From an uncultured bacterium (GTDB lineage: Bacteria; Bacillota_I; Bacilli_A; RF39; UBA660): 8,910 bases of DNA. Shown piece after piece: positions 1 through 7,094 of the stretch. The notes under the pieces are model-generated. The model had not been told where the DNA came from, searched no databases, and saw nothing but the letters and a program-made list of their open reading frames with translations. Both the position numbers and the translations under genes were made by a program. Each line of letters starts with the position of its first letter. The first letter of the stretch is position 1. Location: positions 1-8,910 of the forward strand of contig CASEAD010000206.1 of NCBI GenBank assembly GCA_949285775.1. The letters run 5' to 3'.

Positions 1-1
1 A

Positions 2-3000
2 GAAGTTAAAGAACAAGAAATTTTTCTAGGAGATATGCCTTTAATGACCGAAAGTGGTACTTTTATAATAAATGGTGCCGAAAGAGTTATTGTATCTCAA
101 TTAGTAAGATCTCCTAGCGTTTACTATTCAAAGGAACTTGATAAAAATGGTAAACCAGTATTTGCAGCTAAAGTAATTCCTACAAGAGGAACATGGCTAG
201 AATATGAAATGGATGCAAAAGATGTAATCTATGTAAGAATTGATAGAACTAGAAAAGTACCTATTACAACTCTTTTAAGAGCCTTTGGCTTATCTTCAGA
301 TGAAGATATATTAAAAGTATTTGATGATAATGTGTATTTAAAAAATACCATATCTAAAGATTCTACAAAGAATACAGATGAGGCCTTAATCGAAATCTAT
401 GAAAAATTAAGACCAGGAGAACCTACAACGTTAGATAGTTCAAAGAATCAACTAATAACAAGATTCTTTGATAATTTTCGTTACGATTTAGCACGTGTTG
501 GACGTTATAAGTTTAATAGAAGATTAAATATAACTGATAGACTACTTAATCAAACCTTAGCGCAAGATATAATTATAGATGGTGAAGTAATATTTACCGA
601 TGGTACAAAAATAACAAAAGAAGTTTATAAAAAACTAGAAGAAATATTAGCGAATGGCTATGGAAGAGAAGAAGTTAAAATAAATGAAGAACTAGACAAC
701 CACAAAATTGTCCAAGTATTATATGTATATTCACCAGTTGATCCTAAGAAAAAAGTAAAATTAATTGGTAATGATCAAACAATCGATGTTAGAACATTAA
801 CTATATCTGATTTATATGCATCAATTTCTTATTATCTAAACTTATTAGATGGTATTGGACACGATGATGAAATTGACCACTTAGGTAACAGAAGAATAAG
901 ACAAGTTGGTGAACTATTACAGAACCAATTAAAAATAGGATTAAGTAGGATGGAAAGAGTAGTAAGAGAAAGAATGACTACTCAAGATATTGAAACTGTA
1001 ACACCAAAAAGCCTAATAAATATAAGACCAGTTACAGCAGTTATTAAAGAATTCTTTGGATCAAGCCAATTATCACAATTTATGGATCAAGTTAATCCAA
1101 TAGCAGAATTAACACATAAAAGAAGATTATCGGCTTTAGGTCCTGGAGGTCTATCAAGAGATAGAGCTGGAATGGAAGTTCGTGACGTTAATCCATCTCA
1201 CTACGGAAGAATCTGCCCAATTGAATCCCCAGAAGGACAAAATATTGGACTAATAACATCATTAGCGAGTTATGCCAAAGTAGATGAGTACGGCTTTATC
1301 CAAACACCATATCGTAAAGTAGAAAACAAAAAATTAACAGACACAGTAGAATACCTAACAGCTGACCAAGAACAAGATTACTATATTTCTCAAGCAACAG
1401 TAAATGTTAATGAAAATATGGAAATAACAGACGAAATAGTAGCAGGAAGACTAAATGGTGAAAACGTATTAATTCCAGCAGAAAAAGTAGATTACATTGA
1501 TGTTTCACCACAACAAGTAGTATCAATAACTACAAGCTTAATTCCATTTTTGGAACATGATGACGCTACTCGTGCCTTAATGGGAGCAAATATGCAACGT
1601 CAAGCATTACCATTATTAACAACAGAAGCTCCATATGTTGGTACAGGTGTAGAATACATAGCAGCTAAAGATAGTGGTGCTGTAGTAGTAGCTAAAGCAG
1701 ATGGAATAGTTGAATATGTTGATGCTAAGAAAATAGTTGTCAAAAATGCAAAAGGAACTGATACTTATGAATTAGCAAACTTTGAAAGGTACAATCAAGG
1801 AGAAACATTTAATCAAAAACCAATCGTAAGAGCAGGAGATAAAATTAAACGTGGACAAGTAATTGCCGATGGACCTAGTACCAATATGGGAGAATTATCC
1901 TTAGGTAAAAATATGGTTATAGCGTTCATGACATTCAACGGTTATAACTTTGAAGACGCCGTAATTATGAATGAAAGATTAGTAAAAGAAGACGTGTATA
2001 CATCATTATTAATTGAAGATTACGAAACACAATGTCGTGACACAAAATTAGGACCAGAAGAAATTACTAGAGATATACCAAATATTGGAGAAGAAGCGAG
2101 AAAAAATCTTGATGAAAACGGAATTATTAAAATAGGAACAGAAGTTAAAGAAGGAGACATCCTAGTAGGTAAAGTAACCCCTAAGGGAATGGCTGATTTA
2201 ACAAGTGAAGAAAAATTATTACACGCTATTTTTGGTGAAAAGACAAGAGAAGTAAGAAATTCATCATTAACAGTACCACACGGTGGGGAAGGTATAGTTC
2301 ATGACGTTAAAGTATATACCAAAGAAGATAACGCTGATTTACCAAGTGGTGTAAGTAAAGTTGTAAGAGTATATATAATCCAAAAAAGAAAAATACAAGT
2401 AGGAGACAAAATGTCAGGTAGACATGGTAATAAAGGTGTTATATCACTAATATTGCCTCAAGAAGATATGCCATACCTACCAGATGGCACACCAATTGAT
2501 ATTATGCTTAATCCACAGGGTGTTCCATCCCGTATGAATATTGGACAAGTACTAGAACTACATATGGGAATGGCCTGCAAAAAACTAGGCGTTCACGTGG
2601 CAACACCAGTACTAGATGGTGCTACTAAAGAAGATGTGATTGCTATGATGAAAGAAGCAGGAATGGATGAAGATGGAAAAACTGTTCTATATGATGGAAG
2701 AACAGGAGAACCATTTGACAACCGTATAAGCGTAGGTGTAATGTACTTTGTAAAATTACATCACATGGTTGATGACAAATTACATGCTAGATCCACTGGA
2801 CCATATTCAATGGTAACACAACAACCATTAGGAGGAAAAGCACAATTTGGTGGACAAAGATTTGGTGAAATGGAAGTTTGGGCCTTAGAAGCATATGGAG
2901 CATCACACGTATTACAAGAAATTTTAACATATAAATCAGACGATGTAGTAGGCCGTGTAAAAGTTTACGAATCAATAGTTAAAGGCACTTCTCTACCAGA

Positions 3001-3337
3001 GCCAAGTATTCCAGAATCATTTAGAGTATTGATCAAAGAATTCCAAGCACTTGGTTTAGATATATCAGTTATTAATAATAACGATGAAATAGTTGGCTTT
3101 AAAGAATTAGAAGCAGCTGATGAAGAAGACGATGATGAGGGACCAAATGTAGAAGAAGTTTTAGATAATAAAAAATTAAAAGATATTGATTTTATGCAAG
3201 ATGATGATACTGATGAAGAAGATGACTACGATGAAGAAGATGATTATGACAAAGAAAATTATGAAGATGAAGACGAAACAGATGATTTATATGACGAATT
3301 AGATAATGAAACAGAAGAAATGGGAGGTGATTTCTAA
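2..3337 (+). CDS. rpoB: DNA-directed RNA polymerase subunit beta (5' end outside window)
   Basis: This is the beta subunit of core RNA polymerase, which with beta' forms the catalytic centre for transcription in the cytoplasm. The frame is open from base 2 (EVKEQEIFLGD...), so the ATG at base 35 is an internal Met. About 110 N-terminal residues are missing compared with Bacillus. Visible landmarks are the INGAERVIVSQL segment, the rifampicin region (bases about 1061-1141), FEDA with its Glu-Asp pair (1949-1960), and GDKMSGRHGNKG with the two active-site lysines at 2408 and 2432. The conserved C-terminal FGGQRFGEMEVWALEAYGA follows, where beta meets beta'. The last 75 residues (from base 3110) form an acidic tail with 42 Asp/Glu, longer and more charged than I recall for Bacillus. 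The stop overlaps the rpoC start by one base. The gene lies in the rpoBC operon, and its promoter is outside the window. The identification is essentially certain. Confidence 0.99.
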   Translation, partial: EVKEQEIFLGDMPLMTESGTFIINGAERVIVSQLVRSPSVYYSKELDKNGKPVFAAKVIPTRGTWLEYEMDAKDVIYVRIDRTRKVPITTLLRAFGLSSDEDILKVFDDNVYLKNTISKDSTKNTDEALIEIYEKLRPGEPTTLDSSKNQLITRFFDNFRYDLARVGRYKFNRRLNITDRLLNQTLAQDIIIDGEVIFTDGTKITKEVYKKLEEILANGYGREEVKINEELDNHKIVQVLYVYSPVDPKKKVKLIGNDQTIDVRTLTISDLYASISYYLNLLDGIGHDDEIDHLGNRRIRQVGELLQNQLKIGLSRMERVVRERMTTQDIETVTPKSLINIRPVTAVIKEFFGSSQLSQFMDQVNPIAELTHKRRLSALGPGGLSRDRAGMEVRDVNPSHYGRICPIESPEGQNIGLITSLASYAKVDEYGFIQTPYRKVENKKLTDTVEYLTADQEQDYYISQATVNVNENMEITDEIVAGRLNGENVLIPAEKVDYIDVSPQQVVSITTSLIPFLEHDDATRALMGANMQRQALPLLTTEAPYVGTGVEYIAAKDSGAVVVAKADGIVEYVDAKKIVVKNAKGTDTYELANFERYNQGETFNQKPIVRAGDKIKRGQVIADGPSTNMGELSLGKNMVIAFMTFNGYNFEDAVIMNERLVKEDVYTSLLIEDYETQCRDTKLGPEEITRDIPNIGEEARKNLDENGIIKIGTEVKEGDILVGKVTPKGMADLTSEEKLLHAIFGEKTREVRNSSLTVPHGGEGIVHDVKVYTKEDNADLPSGVSKVVRVYIIQKRKIQVGDKMSGRHGNKGVISLILPQEDMPYLPDGTPIDIMLNPQGVPSRMNIGQVLELHMGMACKKLGVHVATPVLDGATKEDVIAMMKEAGMDEDGKTVLYDGRTGEPFDNRISVGVMYFVKLHHMVDDKLHARSTGPYSMVTQQPLGGKAQFGGQRFGEMEVWALEAYGASHVLQEILTYKSDDVVGRVKVYESIVKGTSLPEPSIPESFRVLIKEFQALGLDISVINNNDEIVGFKELEAADEEDDDEGPNVEEVLDNKKLKDIDFMQDDDTDEEDDYDEEDDYDKENYEDEDETDDLYDELDNETEEMGGDF
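3110..3334 (+). other. Acidic C-terminal tail of beta, with an 18-bp tandem repeat
   Basis: The final 75 codons of rpoB encode 42 Asp/Glu, and 29 of the last 45 residues are acidic. Two adjacent 18-base units (3212-3229 and 3230-3247) match at 16 of 18 positions and each encode DEEDDY, so part of the tail grew by in-frame tandem duplication. The segment lies after the conserved beta fold, which ends near ...ALGLDISVIN, and is predicted to be disordered. Acidic beta tails do occur in Bacilli. The length and charge here look extreme, but this was judged from memory and not by alignment. Confidence 0.85.
3323..3331 (+). promoter_or_regulatory. Shine-Dalgarno sequence of rpoC, inside rpoB
   Basis: GGAGGTGAT is an uninterrupted match to the anti-Shine-Dalgarno end of 16S rRNA. 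It ends 5 bases before the rpoC ATG, and the GGAGG core ends 9 bases before it. It fixes the start at 3337 and also encodes the Gly-Gly-Asp near the end of beta. With the TAATG stop/start overlap this indicates coupled translation of rpoB and rpoC. Confidence 0.9.
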
Positions 3338-6300
3338 TGGCTGAGGCAAATAATTTTAAAGCTTTAAAAATAGGAATTGCTTCTCCAGAAAAAATTCGTG
3401 AATGGTCTTATGGAGAAGTAAAAAAGCCAGAAACAATCAATTATAGAACCCTAAAACCAGAACGTGACGGTTTATTCTGTGAAAAGATTTTCGGACCAAC
3501 GAGAGATTATGAGTGTAGTTGTGGAAAATATAAAAGATTAAGATATAAAGGTATAGTCTGTGATCGATGCGGTGTTGAAGTAACAAAATCAAAAGTAAGA
3601 CGTGAAAGAATGGGACACATTGAACTAGCAACACCTGTAAGTCATATTTGGTACGTAAAAGGAATACCATCATACATAGGCTTATGCTTAGATATGTCTC
3701 CAAGAGACCTTGAAGAAGTAATATATTTCGTATCTTATGTTGTATTAGATCCAGGAACAACTACACTTGCTAAGAAACAAACTTTATCAGATAAAGAATA
3801 TCGTATCTACTACGAGAAATATGGTAATACCTTCAAAGTTGGAATGGGAGCAGAAGCAATAAAACAACTACTTAGTGAAGTAGATGTGCCAAAAGAGCTT
3901 GAAGAATTACAAAAAGAACTAGAGAACGCTACAGGTCAAAGAAGAGTAAGACTGGTAAAAAGATTAGACGTACTTAATGCCTTTAATACATCTGGTAATA
4001 AACCAGAATGGATGATTTTAGAAGCACTACCTGTAATCCCGCCAGAATTAAGACCAATGATCCAATTAGATGGTGGTAGATTCGCAACATCTGACTTAAA
4101 TGATTTATATCGAAGAGTTATTAATAGAAATAACCGTTTAAAGAAATTAATAGAGTTATCAGCACCTTCTATAATAATTCAAAATGAAAAACGTATGCTA
4201 CAAGAAGCAGTAGATTCATTGTTTGATAATGGTCGTCGTGGAAGAAGTGTAACAGGTGCCGGTAATAGAGCGTTAAAATCATTATCTAGTATGTTAAAAG
4301 GAAAACAAGGACGTTTCCGTCAAAATCTTTTAGGAAAACGTGTTGACTATTCAGGACGTTCAGTTATAGTAGTAGGCCCAGACCTAAAAATGTACCAATG
4401 TGGTATTCCTAAAGATATGGCTCTAGAGTTATTTAAACCACATGTCATCAACGGTTTGGTATCAAGAGAAATAGCAAATAATATAAAAGCCGCTAAGAAA
4501 ATGATCGAAAATAAAGATCCAAAAGTATGGGATATAGTTGAAGATGTTATAAAAGAACATCCAGTAATGTTAAATCGTGCCCCAACATTACATAGATTAG
4601 GAATTCAAGCCTTTGAACCAAAATTAATATCTGGAAAAGCAATAAGACTACATCCATTAGTAACAACTGGATTTAACGCTGACTTCGATGGAGATCAAAT
4701 GGCTGTTCACGTACCTCTATCAGAAGAAGCAAAAGCCGAAGCTAGAATATTAATGCTAGGTGCAAATAATATCCTAAGTCCAAAAGACGGTTCGCCTATC
4801 GTTACACCATCACAAGATATGATATTAGGAAATTACTATATCACAATGGAAAAATCAGGTTTAGATGGAGAAGGAAGAGTATTTAAAAATACAAACGAGG
4901 CACTAATGGCATATCAAAGAAGAGAAATTACTTTACATACTAGAATTGCTATACCAGTAAATTCTTTCAAACATAAAGTATTCTTAGATAGCTATAAAAA
5001 CAAATATTTAATAACAACTCCAGGAAAAATAATCTTTAATGAAATATTGCCAGATTCATTCCCATATTTAAATGAACCTAGTGATGAGAATATCGAAGGA
5101 ATAACTCCAAGCAAATATTTTATTGAATATGGAGAGGATATAAAAGAAAAAATTAAAGAATTACCACGAGCAAAAGCATTTAACAAAGGTACACTAGAAA
5201 AAATAATTGCTCAAATGTTTAAAAGATATAGAACTACAGAAACCTCTATTTTCCTAGATAAATTAAAAGATCAAGGATTTAAATATTCTACTTACTCTGG
5301 AATAACATTTGCTTATTCTGATATAGTAACAAGTAAAAATAAAAATGAAATTGTTGAAAGAAGTAATAAAGAAGTAAAGAAAATAAACAAACAATTCCAA
5401 AGAGGACTAATTACCGAAAAAGAAAGATTAGATTTAGTTATTGAAGTATGGAATAAAGCTAAAGAAGAAATTCAAAAAGAACTAGAGGTTTACGCTAAAA
5501 CATACGAAGATAATCCGTTATTTATAATGATGAATTCTAAAGCACGTGGATCAATGTCAAACTTTGTACAACTAGCCGGAATGCGTGGAATTATGTCTAA
5601 ACCAAATGGAGACCCAGTAGAAATTCCAATACTATCTTCATTCGATGATGGATTATCAGTATCAGAGTTCTTCTTATCAACACATGGTGCTCGTAAAGGT
5701 AGCGCTGATACAGCCTTAAAAACAGCAGATTCTGGATACATGACAAGACGTTTAGTAGATGTAGCTCAAGATATGTTAGTTAGAGAAGAAGACTGTGGAA
5801 CAACACAAGGATCATTAGTAAAAGCATTCACTGATGATAAAGATGGAATTATCGAACCACTTTATGATAGAATTTTAGGAAGATTTACCAATAAAAAAGT
5901 AATAAATCCTGAAACAAAAGAAGTAATATGTGATAAAGATACATATATTACTGAAGCCATAGCAGACAAGATAATTAAAGCAGGTGTTGACGCTGTTGAA
6001 ATCAGAACAGTCTTAACATGTCGTACTAATAGAGGTGTATGTAAAAAATGTTACGGACGTAACCTAGCAACAGGAAACCTAGTAGAAATAGGAGAAGCAG
6101 TAGGAATCATGGGCGCTCAATCAATTGGTGAACCAGGTACTCAGTTAACTATGAGAACTTTCCATACTGGAGGAGTTGCTGGAACAGATATAACTCAAGG
6201 TCTACCTCGTGTTGAAGAATTATTTGAAGCACGTATCCCTAAAGGAAAAGCAACAATTTCTGAGATTGACGGTATAGTACAAAAAATAGAAGATGTAAAT

Positions 6301-6963
6301 GGAAGATTTAAAATTTATATCAAAAATGATAAAGAAATTAGAGAACATTTAACAATGTATTCAGCTAAATTAAAAGTTGAAAAAGGAGATAAAGTATCAG
6401 CAGGTGATCAACTAACAGAAGGTAGCGTATCACCAAAAGAATTATTAGCAGTTACAGATCCAAATACAGTACAACAATATATCTTAAAAGAAGTACAAAA
6501 AGTATACAGATCGCAAGGTGTTGATATCAATGATAAACATATTGAATTAATTGCTAAAAGAATGATTTCTCTAATAAGAGTAATAGATGCCGGAGATACT
6601 AATTTTGTACCAAGTACAACAGTATCAATTACCGAATTTACTGAAGGCAATAAAGATGTAATTATCCAAGGAAAGAAACCTGCCATTGGTCAACCTATTT
6701 TATTAGGAATAACTAAAGCGGCACTTCAAACAGATTCCTTCCTATCATCAGCATCATTCCAAGAAACAACAAGAATATTAACAGAAGCCGCTGTAAAAGG
6801 AAGTGTAGATAAATTACATGGCTTAAAAGAGAATGTAATAATAGGTAAATTGATACCAGCAGGAACTGGTGCAAAAGAATATATGGATATTGACTTTTCT
6901 CTAGAAAAAGAATTCTATGATGAAGAACCATCTGAAGTCTTAGAAGATGAATTTATAGATTAA
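3337..6963 (+). CDS. rpoC: DNA-directed RNA polymerase subunit beta'
   Basis: This is the complete beta' subunit of RNA polymerase, 1208 residues, about the length in Bacillus (about 1200). The N-terminal zinc-binding domain has Cys60, 62, 75 and 78. The clamp helices that contact sigma lie around residues 260-300. The catalytic NADFDGDQ motif places the Mg-binding aspartates at 449, 451 and 453. The bridge helix begins just before STHGARKG (His783), and the second zinc site has Cys820, 895, 902 and 905. The trigger loop contains MRTFHTGG (Arg940, His943). There is no large lineage-specific insertion, and the C-terminus is acidic. The start is set by the strong Shine-Dalgarno sequence and the 1-base overlap with rpoB. 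One oddity is that the usually invariant FREGL before the bridge helix reads FDDGL (769-773). The gene ends in a strong terminator instead of running on into str-operon genes. Confidence 0.99.
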   Translation: MAEANNFKALKIGIASPEKIREWSYGEVKKPETINYRTLKPERDGLFCEKIFGPTRDYECSCGKYKRLRYKGIVCDRCGVEVTKSKVRRERMGHIELATPVSHIWYVKGIPSYIGLCLDMSPRDLEEVIYFVSYVVLDPGTTTLAKKQTLSDKEYRIYYEKYGNTFKVGMGAEAIKQLLSEVDVPKELEELQKELENATGQRRVRLVKRLDVLNAFNTSGNKPEWMILEALPVIPPELRPMIQLDGGRFATSDLNDLYRRVINRNNRLKKLIELSAPSIIIQNEKRMLQEAVDSLFDNGRRGRSVTGAGNRALKSLSSMLKGKQGRFRQNLLGKRVDYSGRSVIVVGPDLKMYQCGIPKDMALELFKPHVINGLVSREIANNIKAAKKMIENKDPKVWDIVEDVIKEHPVMLNRAPTLHRLGIQAFEPKLISGKAIRLHPLVTTGFNADFDGDQMAVHVPLSEEAKAEARILMLGANNILSPKDGSPIVTPSQDMILGNYYITMEKSGLDGEGRVFKNTNEALMAYQRREITLHTRIAIPVNSFKHKVFLDSYKNKYLITTPGKIIFNEILPDSFPYLNEPSDENIEGITPSKYFIEYGEDIKEKIKELPRAKAFNKGTLEKIIAQMFKRYRTTETSIFLDKLKDQGFKYSTYSGITFAYSDIVTSKNKNEIVERSNKEVKKINKQFQRGLITEKERLDLVIEVWNKAKEEIQKELEVYAKTYEDNPLFIMMNSKARGSMSNFVQLAGMRGIMSKPNGDPVEIPILSSFDDGLSVSEFFLSTHGARKGSADTALKTADSGYMTRRLVDVAQDMLVREEDCGTTQGSLVKAFTDDKDGIIEPLYDRILGRFTNKKVINPETKEVICDKDTYITEAIADKIIKAGVDAVEIRTVLTCRTNRGVCKKCYGRNLATGNLVEIGEAVGIMGAQSIGEPGTQLTMRTFHTGGVAGTDITQGLPRVEELFEARIPKGKATISEIDGIVQKIEDVNGRFKIYIKNDKEIREHLTMYSAKLKVEKGDKVSAGDQLTEGSVSPKELLAVTDPNTVQQYILKEVQKVYRSQGVDINDKHIELIAKRMISLIRVIDAGDTNFVPSTTVSITEFTEGNKDVIIQGKKPAIGQPILLGITKAALQTDSFLSSASFQETTRILTEAAVKGSVDKLHGLKENVIIGKLIPAGTGAKEYMDIDFSLEKEFYDEEPSEVLEDEFID

Positions 6964-6998
6964 AAGAATTTAGTTCAATTAGAGCTAAATTCTTTTTT
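6962..6998 (+). terminator. Rho-independent terminator of the rpoBC operon
   Basis: A hairpin with arms 6962-6976 and 6982-6996 has 15 pairs, including one G-T, around the loop AATTA. A T-run covers 6993-6998. The hairpin begins inside the rpoC TAA stop, so there is no 3' spacer. Read on the minus strand it has an A-rich lead and four T's after the stem, so it could also stop leftward transcription from the LRR gene, though less efficiently. Confidence 0.92.
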
Positions 6999-7005
6999 AC
7001 ATATC

Positions 7006-7050
7006 AGGAAATTTCGAAGAACTATTTTAAGAAACCCGCACCAATTTCCT
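7006..7050. repeat. Small inverted repeat in the rpoC/LRR intergenic spacer
   Basis: AGGAAATT (7006-7013) and AATTTCCT (7043-7050) are perfect inverted arms 29 bases apart. The enclosed sequence contains CCCGCACC, relatively GC-rich for this neighbourhood. No T-run follows either arm closely, so it is not a standard terminator. It could be chance or the remains of a small element. The rest of 6999-7094 is AT-rich and holds no supported gene. Confidence 0.3.
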
Positions 7051-7094
7051 TATTTAATTTATCTATTTTTAACATTAAAAACCATTAATTCATC

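Noticed and set aside
2787..2975. Minus-strand open frame of 62 codons inside rpoB
   Set aside because: It is a mirror of highly conserved rpoB sequence, with Leu/His-rich nonsense composition.
3437..3760. Minus-strand open frame of 107 codons inside rpoC
   Set aside because: It lies opposite the zinc-binding region of beta' and has no coherent domain. The other minus-strand frames in rpoC (4992-5186, 5490-5741, 6408-6686, 6713-6931) were rejected for the same reason.
7066..7081. TTTTTAA-CA-TTAAAAA palindrome after the LRR stop, as a possible terminator
   Set aside because: It has only A-T pairs and a two-base loop, with no distinct T-run beyond the arm; too weak.
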